Shown piece by piece: positions 1 through 11,279 of a DNA stretch of 64,000 bases. Made by a program: the position numbers and the translations under genes. The stretch spans positions 89,098,717 through 89,162,716 of the forward strand of contig CM045762.1 of NCBI GenBank assembly GCA_025200525.1. Direction: 5' to 3'. Each line of letters begins with the position of its first letter. The first letter of the stretch is position 1. Source of the DNA: Camellia lanceoleosa. Lineage: Eukaryota; Streptophyta; Magnoliopsida; Ericales; Theaceae. The notes under the pieces were generated by a model that was not told the DNA's origin, ran no database searches, and saw only the letters and a program-made list of their open reading frames with translations.

Positions 1-43
1 CACTTTTCTTCTAATATGCTATTGATGCTCACTTGGCAGACTG

Positions 44-140
44 AAAAATTGATTGGCCGAATAAAGGAGTGGTCGGCCAGCCCTACCGATTTTTATAAGG
101 TCAGAATAGTCTTTTCACATCTTTGAAAGTTTATAAAAAG
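44..140 (+). promoter_or_regulatory. GGCC/GGTCGGCC cluster plus TATA box upstream of unrecognised gene unit
   Basis: The motifs ttggccga (near 54-60) and ggtcggccag (71-80) are followed by a TATA box, gtttataaaaagg, at 129-141. A CT-rich stretch after it (150-200) looks like a plant 5' leader. The same cluster, TATA and CT-rich order precedes the PMD genes near 2500 and 27900, which is why I call it a promoter. Confidence 0.4.
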
Positions 141-204
141 GTGTGACATCCAACTTCCTCTCACTCCCGTCCAAAACCATCTCTCTAACTCTCTGAATTA
201 ATTT

Positions 205-2332
205 TTTTTATCACTACCCAGAGTTGATGATGATCTTCTTCCATTTCCTCTTAACTCTCCCACTGGATTCAACGAACTGAATACACCAACAGACATTGAT
301 ACTTCCTCTGGCAACACGGAAGCGGAGGCTCTCATCATGGCCATGATAGAAGGCATTGGCCCGGAGCTTGCTTATATCATTACCCATACAAGGAGTCACA
401 AGTTGGGAGACCCCCAAGGAAGTGCTAGTAGTAGGAGGCAGATAGAGGTCGATGAGCCTGCATAGACTTGGGCCAACGGGCAAGGACATTATTATGGTCT
501 TGGACATGCTCCTCACAACAGACGCAGCCTAGGCATTCAAGGTCGACGAGTACAAGGACACAGTCGAGCTTTAGTATCCCCACATATTCTAGACATTCAC
601 CATGAGGTTTGGATACCTTAAGAACTGATTATTTCCTTCTTAATAGTTCCCATAAAATACTTTCTTTTTTTTTTGTCACTTATTTTTTTTTTTACAAGAT
701 GAAGCTACTTTGCCCGTGGTTAATAGTGACAATGACGATGATGATGTGCCTAATGAACCCCTTGACTACTCTTCTTTCGGCAGCGGCATTTTCGGTAGCA
801 GGACTAGTGGCAATGATGATGGCCCTGGTAGAGTTGGCATCCCACTTCCCACTAGGACGATGGCTCCAGCCGCCTAGCTTTGCTTTGCTTATGCTCCACT
901 CTTTCCCTATTTTTTTCTTCTTCTTTCTTTCTTTGTATAGCTTAGTAGGAACTTTGAATGTAAAATCCTCAACTGTCATGGGACATTTTATAACTTTTTT
1001 TTTAACCAACTTGCTTCATTTATGGCCCACATATGTATAGACACTCTTTTGCTTATGGATGACTTTCGAATTTTTTCCCTACTTCGTTTCTGAATGATTA
1101 CATACACACCTGAACACCCTCTTCTTTTCCAAACTCTGTAAATGCATTTGTGCCCCTGTTTTAGCACTCTGAAACCCTTCAGTGCCCCTAAACCAATTTC
1201 ACCAGAACCTACTAACTAATACCATGGTTAGCCAGCCAAATGTGAATTTGGCCGAATCATTCGAGCAAACCCCAAGTGAATATTGACTTTTACACTTCTT
1301 AGTATACGAAAAGGTGGTACTTCAGCTACAAACGACCTACATGCCTTTTCTTACTTTCAAGAGGTTTACAACTTCTCTCTCCCTTTTCTTTCTAGTGTAT
1401 CATCATTACTTGGGCTTTGCTGGCTTATCCGATGAAAGTTCCGATGATGCTGTAGTTTCTAACTTGGAAGTAATATGCTAAAGAACTCTTTCTAGTGGTC
1501 AAAGAGGTTAGAAAAAGGCTTGTCTGTAGGAAAGAAGAGCCGTGGGCGGTCCCGAGGGAACCAACTATTGACAACGGAAGAAGAGTTTCACGACTGGGGT
1601 GAAATTAACAACCGTTCCTTGAACTATGCTCGTGCCCATGGCCCTTTTTTTATGGACTTGGTCTAGCGTCGACTCATGGGCTCAACCAAAGCTCCTTGCC
1701 CATGGGGTCTTTGTTTCCTCATCCCACAAACTTCTTGGAGTTAAATACATTGAATTTGTAGCTTACTTCCTATTTCGCATTGTCGTTCTTTACTTCTTTC
1801 TTCAATAACATGGCTCTCTTTGTTTTAGGATGACAACTTGGAATCACTCCAACCTCCCATTCTAGATTCTCTAATGGTGAGTAACAACAAAGAAGATGAC
1901 GCAAGAATTGCTTTCGGCGCCGAGGGAAACTCTAAAGATCATGGTGATTCTAGCGATGACAGCGATGCACAGGGAAACCTTTCGCACTCCTTACAACATT
2001 GGAGCTTCTTTTTTTTTTTTTGCCCACAATTTAGGCTACCTTTAGGTGCGTCCTTTCGGTATATTGCCCCTCGAAGGACCATGGACGCATCTTTATGTAC
2101 ATAAAGAACTCAGCACCTATAAAATAAGGATGTTCAGGACTTGCATGTCCTAGAACCTCTCTCCTTTGTGAAATATAGTGGCTTTGTAATGACTAGGACT
2201 TCCTTTTTGGCTTTGAAAAGTTCTTGTAATCCCCTTGTGTTTAATAGAAATCCTCTTATGCATCAATCGGCTTCCTTGGTTTGCATGGCTCGGTCTTTCA
2301 AGCACATACTTGATTTATTAACTTTAAACTGA
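205..2332 (+). pseudogene. Unrecognised multi-exon acidic gene unit of element D (broken)
   Basis: I do not recognise this gene. Coding-like stretches on the plus strand are: 226-465 (starts with several Asp codons, then an Ile/Leu-rich helix-like part), continuing with one stop to about 618; 699-878 (Asp-rich, ending in tag, after a long pyrimidine tract that looks like an intron acceptor); about 1522-1743 (basic start GKKSRGRSRG, then an acidic stretch, one internal tag); and 1830-2104 (Asp/Ser-rich, after gttttag). The pieces are separated by T-rich intron-like DNA. A leader like that of the PMD units lies upstream. Near 2240 a 3'UTR-like AT-rich tail follows. It could be a third class of accessory gene or a badly decayed N-terminal or C-terminal part of a PMD-type gene. 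No start codon can be fixed. Confidence 0.3.
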
Positions 2333-2435
2333 GCCTGATTAGTATAAACTCTACCCTCTAGGCACAAATACAGCTCATTCGGACAAAAGTATGACTCTGT
2401 CTGTACAAAAGGCCCCTACCGTTCACTTGTTTAGG

Positions 2436-2540
2436 TCACCGACTGCAAAATTGGTCAGTCAAACAAATGGCAGGTCAACTGGTTGTTTAGATTTTTTAGG
2501 GACAGTTTTATCTTTTTGCCACCCAAAAAGTTTATAAAAG
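2436..2540 (+). promoter_or_regulatory. Promoter region of the PMD gene copy in element D
   Basis: A degenerate ggtcagtc/ggtcaactgg cluster (2452-2482) is followed by a TATA box, gtttataaaag, at 2530-2540 and a CT-rich leader (2575-2640). The order matches the better preserved promoters upstream of the PMD copies in A (27871-28031) and B (47661-47863). Confidence 0.5.
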
Positions 2541-2896
2541 AAAACCAACAGTTTATTTCTACTCCACGCCATCTGAAAACACCTTTCCTCTCTTTTTCAC
2601 TCTCTATCTCTCTAGATTTTCTTCCTCCATCACATTACCCAATGTCGCGCACCCTTTTTTCTTTGAAATTGCTACTTTCATCTGTACTTTGAACCGATCG
2701 GTTTGTGATTTGGTGGAGTTTCAAGTTTTTCGCCCTTCATTACGTGTTTCACACATCTTGGCTTAGCCTCTCACTTACTCCCTCTACTTCCTCGCATTTC
2801 TCTTTGCTTTTTGGGTTTTCGGTTCCCTCGAGTGGATTTTTGGTTTTCTTCCATGCTCTCCCTCATTTTTGGTTCACCCACACATATTCATCCTTG

Positions 2897-5645
2897 ATGG
2901 ACACTGATTTCCCTTACGGGGATGATCCTCTTGTCTTTCTAGAGGTCAATGTGCCTTATTCAGCTCCCGAGGCCGACGTACATATCCTTGCCAATGATGT
3001 AGATGTCTAGGTGGATGATCTAAACATGACGAAAAAGGACATCCTTCCTCCTCTATTTGGTCCAGAGCTACCACCCTCACATTTTAGGCCATTCGATCTA
3101 GCTACCTACCAGCTTGACATTTATTGCATTATTCATGGTATCATGCTTACATTCACTAAGTTATGGCCAGGGGTTGTAGTGGACATGCGTCTTTAGGTAC
3201 GACAGTTACACCTATCCAACAATGCCCAACTAGTAAACCTTGATACCAAATTCACATGTTTATTCACATTTTCTCATATCTACATTGTACTAATCAAACT
3301 TTCTTGCAATGAGACAATGACTGCCAGGCGAAGGGCTAAGGGACAATCATATTCCCTCGTCAGTGGTACCAGGTTCTCCTCGCCAAAGTCTTGGCCTTGG
3401 TGGAATAGGCTGACTTTGGGATGTTCTGCTTGAGGATCACCAAGATACATGCTACTCGGTCGTTGTAGCCCTTATGAAGAGATGGTAGGATACCACCAAC
3501 TATTTCCACTTCTTTTCTATAGGGGAGATAATGATGACCCTCTATAACTTCTCCATGATTACCAGTCTCCCAGTAGGGGTTTATCTAATCCCTTTTGACT
3601 TGGATATGGGAGCTTAGGATGTTGTCAGCTTCGTTTACTTAGGGCCATTCCCCTGAAGGATAGCCCGACGATCATCTGTTATAGCTGGTTGTCGTAGAGA
3701 TTCCATGGCACACACCTTGACACCATAGAGGCCACTACTCAGTATGTCTACAGGTTCCACTTGTATGTCCTTAGTACTACCCTATTTACGAACAGGGAAA
3801 ATATTGTTGGATTGTACTTTTTGAGTACGATGGTGGACATCCTCCTGATGAGCGATTATGATTGGGGAGGCGCCAGCCTAGCCATGTTATACAGTTACGC
3901 AAGCTCATCCTCCCGCCGGAAGGCGAGGGTGCTTAGCGGATATTGGTGCGTACATTCATGACTTTGTTTCTGCTTGTTGTCTGATGCCATTTTTCATTCC
4001 TGCGTAGATATTAGCATACTCTTATTTTCCTAAGTTAGCCCCAGTTTCTGTATGTGAGATTGATTGGGCGGTGCCTCGGTTCCTATATTTTGAGGAAGCC
4101 CTTTGACCATGCAATCGCCAATCTCATAGCTTCACCCACTTTCGCTATTTTTTTGACATTGTGACTCCTGCTCGAGTAAACATTCGAAACTCAAAACTCA
4201 TACTGTTTCATTTTTTCCTTTTGCCTATTTCACCTGGGCTTTTGATTGTAACTCCTTTTTTTAAACATGCGGGTAGATTAACACCACTAGGTGGTTATGC
4301 CCCAGCCCGTGAGAGAGCGATATGCTATATCATGGGTAGCCTCTAGGGCGAAGATACTATAAGGGTCCCTTTAGCCAGGCTTGGTACTTGGGGGGAGCGC
4401 TTTCATTGTTAGACCCTAGATCATGCCATTTTGGTCATCCCATCTCCTTCGCCGACTCACATGAGGACTGTTGATCGGATCACTGATATAGTTGAGCTCA
4501 AGGCCATGTTGGATAGAAAGGATCCCAATCTATTCCGTGTTCTCAGAGATTACACTGCATTTTTGCAATCTCATATCATACTTCTATTACTCCCAATACA
4601 GCCGGAGTATTGGGAGGTGCCTGCCCCTATTCCTGCTGATGCTCCTGTCCCTAGAGGCGCTGCTATTCCTTCCATTGATCCTATCAGCGACTTTCTAGCA
4701 CTCCTTTTCTCAATTACATACATGAGGCTGAGTGGTGCTCTTAGAGAGGTTCCTCTATAGCTTCCTGTGGATCGGGTGTTCACCCTTGACCTAGAGATGA
4801 GATAGGTATATTTTATCCCTTTCATAGCCTTCTCAGATACTCCTATATTGTTTCATGATACTTTATTCTACTTTATTCATATTCCTATTTCTATTTGCAG
4901 TCTCCCGCGGCCTACACTGAGCAATGTTTGGAGGTGATCGAGTTCCTAGTAGATATGGTACAGAGGAGGGAGCAAACCCTTGCCGCAATTGGCGTTTAGG
5001 TATCCCATTCTGGCTCATTCTGTATTGTTTATCCTCATACTCGTATTCTGATACACTATGATAGACTGTTTTATCTCTGCACCCTTCTTATCTGAAATTT
5101 TGTTTCTTGCCAACCATTCGTTTCAGCTTGCTGCAAAACTGGTGATGCCTCCTTCAACAGTTGGGAGGGAAATAGGTCATCCTCCAGCTCGAGGGAGAGA
5201 AATCGATAAAGGTTGTAGTAGGGGTGCCCTCAATAGAGGCAGAGGCAGAGGTGACCAGGTAGTGAAGAGCTCTTTCTCTTCGAAAAGGACTCCCACTGGT
5301 TCTCAAAAGGAGGATCTTGGCACTGATGAGACCTTTGAGGATAGTGAGAGAGACGCGAGCACTGATATTGAGTATTCAGACGGCAACGATGTTGATGGTG
5401 CTGATGATGAGAAGGAGGGCAGCAGAAACAGTAGTGGTTCTAATGATGGCTCTAGAGACAATACCAGTGGTAATGAGAGCGGCAGTGGCTCTGATGGAGA
5501 TGGCGGAGATGAGGTTGGTAGCGAAGCGAATGCCAAGGCTGAGGGTAACGCAATTGCACCTCTTTTTCAATCATTAGTAGGGGCATTTCTTTTTTTTCTT
5601 CTATTTTGGAGATTTATTGGGATTGTTGGTTGGAAATGTTGCTAG
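2897..5645 (+). pseudogene. PMD (plant mobile domain) gene, copy D, decayed
   Basis: The start is the ATG at 2897. The N-terminal part is acidic (MDTDFPYGDD). A tag at 3008 breaks it, then comes the PFDLATY motif (about 3089-3109), which is shared with copy A (PFDSATY) and copy B (PFDPGTY). The core continues through 3480-3640 (Phe-Ser-Met-type helix, matching copy A exon 2) and 3767-3950 (TTLFTNRENIVGLYFLSTMVD). After an intron-like gap it resumes at 4009 with AYSYFPKLAP. Later exons near 4440-4760 (RDYTAFLQSH) and 4907-5000 lead to a last exon (about 5130-5645) whose tail is rich in Ser, Asp, Glu and Gly. PMD proteins of the host (MAIN/MAIL family) are nuclear. Frameshifts and stops make this copy a pseudogene. 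Confidence 0.7.
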
Positions 5646-5944
5646 CTTAGTTGATTTCTCTCTCTCTTCCCCCTTGATGCAGTTTGTAGGGGCTTGTATA
5701 GCGGCTTTGGCCAAGCCCAAATTACTTTTTTTTTTTTTGATTTATTGGGTTAGAAATTCAGGAACGGTTTTCTTCATAAGAACAGAAAGTTTCTCTTTTC
5801 TCGAACTTATCTTACATGGATTTGAGTGGTTTACGCTCCTTTTCATGAGTTGGAATATGAGAATCTTCCTCCTCTCATTAGAGTTTTTTCCTTTCTTACC
5901 ATTCCTGTTAGTTTTGATGATGTAGAAGCCTAAATATGGCTTCC
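5646..5944. other. Element D remnant downstream of PMD tail
   Basis: This is T-rich DNA. A short plus-strand stretch that looks coding (about 5845-5925, ending in taa) is cut off close to the solo LTR insertion point. I cannot assign it. By position it would correspond to DNA between the PMD and DUF7745-like genes of element A, but I see no clear DUF7745 motif. Confidence 0.3.
5940..5944. repeat. Target site duplication CTTCC, left copy
   Basis: The CTTCC directly before the LTR start at 5945 is repeated exactly at 10897-10901 after the LTR end. Confidence 0.85.
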
Positions 5945-7569
5945 TGTAACAACCCCCGCGGGGGACCTCGCTACAGTTCGGACTTGATTTTGTTGCGGTT
6001 CTCAATCTTGAACCAAAGAGTCCGAATCCGGCAAATCGTTTTGAAGGAAAACAGATTTTTTTGAAAGAAGTGCCAAACATGGACTGCTTTGCCAGATAAC
6101 AGAGTCGCCACCTAAATATTTTAAAATGGGAAATTTAGGAAACCCTGACTCGGTCTTGAAAAGGCCACGCGGTCCGCTATCACCAAAGTTGGCTCGGGAA
6201 CTTGGGTACGATTAGGAAGGTCACATCGTGAGCACCCTCTCGCCGGTCAAAGACCGCCTCTACTAACCATGATATCTGTTTTTGAAAACTTTGTGCGTTC
6301 TTATTCGATTATTGGCCTAGGTTACTATGTGATGCCCTGACATACAAGTATAAATGAATACTTTGAATTGGAATAAAACACTTCATGTTTGTTTGTTTGA
6401 AAATGGTTTGAAGGTGCTACCCGGTAGGCTAAAATGCGGTTGCCACCCTCGTGTGGGCTTAAAAGCGATGATGTTGCCACTATCTAGTGGGCTTAAAAAC
6501 AAACAGTCAATGAATTGTCCCAATTCAGATAACTCAACCTCCACCCACAGGCATTCAAGGCAGTTATATCACATAAGCAGTTAGCCTCATGGCAAGCATG
6601 CTATTATGGCAACACTCACACGCATGCAAGGATGCTAAAGCATAAAACTCACCAAGTACTCCAAGCCAAAACAGAAGCTCGTTAGAAATCATGCATGATC
6701 CTATGTATACAGAATTGCCTAATGCAACATATGCAAAATGCAACTATAGTAGGCTCGGCTATTCTAAACATGGCATGTGAGATGCAACAGCTATCATATA
6801 TTCAATTTGAAATTGAAATACAAATGCAGTTTGTATGATGCGCCGAGCCCGGTGTGTGCAATACAGATGAATGATGCAAACATGCTGTCATGCTGTATGC
6901 TAATTGAAATATGCCCTATATCTAACCATTGTAAGCGGGTAAATAAAAGGGAGAAAGAAATGGGGGTTGGAAAACATACATCACACTCACACACCCTTAT
7001 TACAGTTGTGCCCTCGCGCAGAGGGTCCGAATAAATAATAATACAGTCCGGAAATGAAAGAATAATACAGTCCGAAATAAATATACAAATTTCTAATTAA
7101 TTAACAAATTAATTACAAAAGAAGTAAAACTGGCATGCAAGCCGGGACCTCGCTTCGATAGATGATGTATCTTTGAGGCTTGAGGCGGAAATCCTTTGGG
7201 ATGCCTGATTAGCCTCTGTTTGCGATTTCTCAAAATGCGCCGCCGGACTCAAAAGTTGTTGATCCTTAATTTTCTTTACAGAGCGGGAAAAGGACATAGC
7301 AATGTATTTTCACAAATATATGCATGCCTCGATCCTCGTGCCACCAATCATATACCGATGCATGATGGCGGAGAATCGGATTGCACAACTCAATATGGGA
7401 TGAATGCAGATGAAAACCTAACTCCGTCATGGGTAATCCGAGTGGTGGTGACTTGGGAATTGAGGCCCGTTCCGTTACTCGGAGTACAAAAGCGTGCCTC
7501 GTTCCGGTGCAATATGCATGATATGCATGAAATGTAGTGAAATGTGATATAGCATGCACAATGCCATGA

Positions 7570-8390
7570 AAATGAGTAACCTCGAAATCGTGCTGCAGAC
7601 GCATAAACCGAGGTAATGCATGAATGCAATCTAAGATACAACCTAGTATGCACAATCTTTGTGAAAATGAGATGAAAATGAAACGCCTCGAAAAGTGCGC
7701 GCGGCACGCAAAACCGAGGCGATGACATGAAATGCAAAGCGGATAAAAGCGAGTGCCTCGAAATGCGTGCACGCACGCATAAACCGAGGCGATGACAAAA
7801 TGGAAATCGGATACAATGAAGTGCCTCGAAATGCGCGCTACGTGCACGCAAACCGAGGCAATGATAAAATGAGAAAATCGGATACAACGAAAGTGCCCAA
7901 AAATGCGCGCCGACAGGCACGCAAACCGAGGCGATGATAAAATGAGAAAATTGGATACAACCGATGTGCCTCGAAACGCGCGCCCTCAGGCATGCAAACC
8001 GAGGCAATGACAAAATGAGAAATCGGATGAAACCGAAATGCCTCGAAATGCGCGCCCACAGGCACGCAAACCGAGGCGATGATAAAATGAGAAAACCGGA
8101 TACACCGGCAGCCGAAATGCGCACCCACAGGCACGCAAACCGAGGCGATGATAAAAATGAGAAAATCGGATACAACCGAAGTGCCTCGAAATGCGCGCCC
8201 ACAGGCACGCAAACCGAGACGATGATGAAATGCAATGAAATGGCACACGGAATGCCGCGATGGGCTTACACCAACATGGGAGAGCCTCAGCTCACTTACG
8301 TAGGAGGCCGTCGGATGAAACGAAGGTGCCTCGAAGTGCGTGCCCATAGACACGCAAACCGAGGCGATGCATTAAGGCATAAAATGACAT
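7570..8390. repeat. Tandem repeat inside solo LTR 1, about 70-bp unit, about ten copies
   Basis: Each unit has gtgcctcgaaatgcgcgc, a short spacer, cacgcaaaccgaggcgatg and an A-rich part ending near gaaaatcggatacaa. Copies start near 7580, 7683, 7760, 7821, 7892, 7961, 8039, 8110, 8181 and 8326. The arms cctcg and cgagg form a dyad in every unit, and several units have a second inner dyad (gcgtgc/gcacgc). The array creates long open frames on both strands that are not genes. Confidence 0.9.
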
Positions 8391-9028
8391 GGGAAATGAT
8401 ATGCAAGCATGCAAGACAAATTTGAGCCACTAAATGAAGGGGAAAACAGCCCCGAAATGATACGAAATGAAAATCAACGCATGAAATCATCCCGAAATGC
8501 AATTCTAAGTGCCCGAAATGGCCTACGGCTATGCTAAACATGCAAAATTGGCACACGACAGCAAAAAAAGTAGTAAGGCAGTCCCAAAAATGACATTTTT
8601 ACAATAAAAAACAAGGCCAAAATGCAAGCATAGATATAGCAACAAAAGCATGCAAGAATAGGGGCTAAAAGAAGGGTATTGAGACAAGTGATATATACAA
8701 ACCCCAAATGAACAAACATGCTTCTACAACATTGAAGAGGGCCTAAAAATAAGCACATTTACAGAATATGGCAGCCCCAAAAACAGAATATAAACATGCT
8801 ATAAATTCTATGCAAAATGGAGCCCAAAAGAGGTTATAACAAGAGATATGCAAAGCATACACCAAACAACAAAAATTTATTCATGAAACATGTAGAGGGG
8901 GTCAAAATAAGACCCATTTCAGTTCTGACCAAGAACTAAAACCAAAAGCACAAAACGATGCCAAACATGCAAGAATTAGGGCCTAAAGTGGATTTCAAAG
9001 GGAGGTGGTATATGGGATGGCCAAATGA

Positions 9029-9290
9029 GGTTGAGCCCTTCTACAATGTTGTAGAGGGGCTCAATATAAGCACAAAACCAGTAGGGGTCGGAGCCCCAAA
9101 AACAAATGCAAATAGGTTAAAAATAACATGCAAGATTGTGACATACAAGCTAGATATTGAGACAAGTGTATCATAGGGACACCAAATGAAGTTGAGCCCT
9201 TCTACAAAGTTGTAGAGGGGCTCAAAATAAGCCTAAAACCAGTAGGGGTCGGAGCCCCAAAAACAAAAGGAAATAGGGTAAAAATAGGAT
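9029..9290. repeat. Direct duplication with hairpin-forming core in solo LTR 1
   Basis: The block gttgagcccttctacaa... through ggtcggagccccaaaaac occurs at 9030-9106 and again near 9191-9263, about 161 bp apart. Each copy has complementary arms gagcccttctac and gtagaggggctc around a 6-base loop (first copy about 9032-9061). Confidence 0.75.
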
Positions 9291-9699
9291 GGAAAATTAT
9301 GCTACAAAGATGAGATTTGGAGACTTACCCTTGAAGATCCAAGTGTTGCTACTTCTTGGCCTGAATTTGTTGCTTCTTAACCCCTGGAGAACACTTCCTT
9401 GCTGGTTGAATGGTAGTGTTGATGGTGGAGCTAAGGGTTGATGAAGAGGGGAGCTAGGAACTTGGAAGTTTTTCAAGGTTTTGGCTATGGAAATGAAGCT
9501 TTGAGAGAGGGATGTCTTGAGGCAATTTTTTCTAACCTTGAGGAAGGAGCTGTCCAGCCCCTTTAATAGGCAAAATGGGGTGTAAAAGGGGAGGGAAAAG
9601 CACCCAAGCTTTCCCTCCCAAAATATCCCCCGGATGGGGTGATATTTCAGCAAAAATATCCGGACAACAGATCTTGAAATGAAGCGAAAAAGTCGGCAG

Positions 9700-9775
9700 T
9701 GGTTTTTCAGAGGAGGCCGGCCACCCCACCGTCGGGCAGACCACTCCACCATGGCCGGCCCAGGTCAAAAAGGAC
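9700..9775 (-). promoter_or_regulatory. GGCCGGCC cluster in U3 of solo LTR 1
   Basis: The motifs ggaggccggccacc, gtcgggcagacc and atggccggcccagg lie within about 60 bp. The cluster occupies the position in the LTR where the other LTRs have their promoter-proximal cluster. A weak TATA-like tattaaag (minus strand, about 9560-9570) lies downstream in LTR orientation. Confidence 0.45.
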
Positions 9776-9796
9776 AACAAATTTTCTGCCCGACCC

Positions 9797-10560
9797 CTTT
9801 GGATTCGTGTCCTCCCAAGTCTGTAGAATTACGCCCCAGCATCGGAATCTGGCAACACTGAAGCACGAGCCACAACATAGAGCTTGAAGGAGAGGCTCAA
9901 AATGAAACTTTGAATTTCGGCCGACCACCAACTTTTAGGGTCCTCCGGATGTGTGCAACAAGGTTCCAAGGTCGAAATTGGCAACATCAGGCAGAGCCAC
10001 AACATAGAGCTTGAAGGAGAGCCTCAAAAATGAAACTCGAAGTTTCGGCCGACCATACATTTTAGGGTCCTCCCATGTCCTCGATCAGATATGTAGCTTT
10101 GGTTGGAAGAAAATACCCCTGTGGTGTTCAACATTGGCAAAGTGAGAAAAAAGGGCTCGGGAGGAGCGAACGTTATCTGGGATAATTGCTGGCCTCCCAC
10201 CCCCAAAGGATCTTCCCCGGTGTTGAAACAGAGGTACCGCCAAATTTGAACAAAAACTAATGAGAAATGAACGCCGGGCCAAAACCGAGCAATTCGATCC
10301 CGAAAATGGGCCGCAGTGCCAAGTGGCATACGGTAGCAGTGGGTATCTGCGACTCAGTGTCCTCGAATGACAAAACAAAGGTTCTGCCAAAAATCGAGAA
10401 AACGATGCAAAATGAAAGCTTCGGGGCCCAAACCGCACGATTCGGTCCCGACCAGCCTGAACCGAAAGTGGCATACGGCCACGAAGTGGGCATCAGAGGC
10501 CCCAGTGTTCCTCGGGACTATAAAACAGAGGTGCATGCCCAAAACCGGAGAACTCGGAGA
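9797..10560. repeat. Two sets of imperfect tandem repeats in U3 of solo LTR 1
   Basis: The first set has a period of about 127 bp: gagccacaacatagagcttg at 9867 and again at 9994, each followed by ttcggccgacca. The second set has a period of about 150 bp: aagtggcatacgg... and gtgttcctcgg/gtgtcctcg blocks near 10170-10260, 10260-10405 and 10405-10550. These are non-coding. Frames of about 100 aa on both strands here are repeat artefacts. Confidence 0.65.
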
Positions 10561-10896
10561 TGGTTGGGCGTTCCCGAGCCGAGGCACACGACCTAACGGC
10601 TCCGAAAACCGGGAACCGGGCTCCGAAAAGGGCAAAATGGCCTACGGCCACAAAAAGTAGCTCACGGCCACCGGGAGATAGTCTACAGGACCATTCCCTT
10701 CCCTCGGGAAAGAAAATAGAGAAAACCGAGTCTGGTTCGCAAATCGAGACAAGGCACGAAAGAGAGTTCGGAAGCCCGGAGGCAGGGCGCGCGGCCGCGA
10801 CTCTTAAACTTCTGAACGAGCACAGTATGCAACATCACCAAGCGCTCAATCGGTGACGTCTGAGTCTTAAGGTCGGTTAAAAATGGGGTGTCTACA

Positions 10897-10901
10897 CTTC
10901 C
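10897..10901. repeat. Target site duplication CTTCC, right copy
   Basis: It exactly matches 5940-5944, on the other side of solo LTR 1. Confidence 0.85.
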
Positions 10902-11279
10902 TTATTGAGAATAGGCTAGATCCCCCCTCTCATCATCATTTCTCATGGGTTTGGGTAGCTTATACTCATTTTCATGTATAAGAGGGAAAGAACCTCTCTA
11001 TCCTTGTTGGAATTTCCTTTATTTTTGTCTTGCAATTTTCTTAGCTTCCATTCATTATATTGCTATGTGCGTTGCGACAGGTCTCTTTTCTCCTTACCCT
11101 TACTCTCCACTTTTTTACTTTTTGATGACTTAGACTTTTTTTACTATCATCATAATCCCACGATTAGCGTAAGAACATGCACTCGGGCTTGGACCATTAT
11201 TTTCATATTAAACTGTGTGTTATGTGCTTTACTGATAACCATGTCATCTTAATAGTGTCCAAAGCCCCTTAGGATTAAT
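10902..11279. other. Unassigned T-rich DNA, continuation of the pre-insertion sequence of element D
   Basis: Because solo LTR 1 has a perfect TSD, this stretch was contiguous with 5939 before the insertion. I see no gene or terminal repeat. It could hold the rest of a decayed accessory gene or the start of the LTR remnant that follows. Confidence 0.35.

Larger units (their letters stand above)
1..5944 (-). mobile_element. Element D: interior fragment of an old Tat-like Ty3/gypsy element (accessory-gene region only)
   Basis: This fragment holds two successive plus-strand gene-like units (about 40-2340 and 2430-5650), each preceded by a GGCC-type cluster and a TATA box. The second is a PMD gene like those found antisense to pol in element A, so I infer that D itself is a minus-strand element. 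No gag or pol of D lies in the window and its left end is outside. It is cut at 5944 by a solo LTR. Many stops show it is among the older copies here. Confidence 0.55.
5945..10896 (-). mobile_element. Solo LTR 1 (about 4.95 kb) of the Tat-like family
   Basis: It starts TGTAAC and ends GTCTACA. The left part carries the family block 'cagagtcgccacctaaatat' (about 6099-6118) and the 'gatcaaag...ggcctctactaa'-type stretch, in the same order as the LTRs of A and B. The right end has the gtcaaaaatggggtgtctaca-type terminus. Perfect 5-bp TSDs (CTTCC) flank it and there is no internal region, so it is the product of LTR-LTR recombination. Orientation is inferred from A, whose LTRs read the same way and whose pol is on the minus strand. 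It is longer than the others because of internal tandem repeats (7570-8390, 9029-9290, 9797-10560). Confidence 0.85.

Noticed and set aside
609..1040. 143-codon plus-strand frame with membrane-like Phe/Leu stretches
   Set aside because: It runs through a T-rich intron-like stretch in a different frame from the acidic exon at 699-878. The hydrophobicity comes from T-rich DNA.
5742..6080. 112-codon minus-strand frame
   Set aside because: It spans the boundary of solo LTR 1 at 5945, so it cannot be an old gene. Chance frame.
7266..8425. Long open frames (193, 281, 171, 153 codons) on both strands
   Set aside because: They lie over the tandem repeat of solo LTR 1. The frames repeat the same peptide with each unit and occur on both strands, so they are artefacts.
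9679..10660. Several 60-129 codon frames on both strands in U3 of solo LTR 1
   Set aside because: The region is a set of imperfect repeats with higher GC, which lengthens chance frames. No shared frame across repeat units and no domain.
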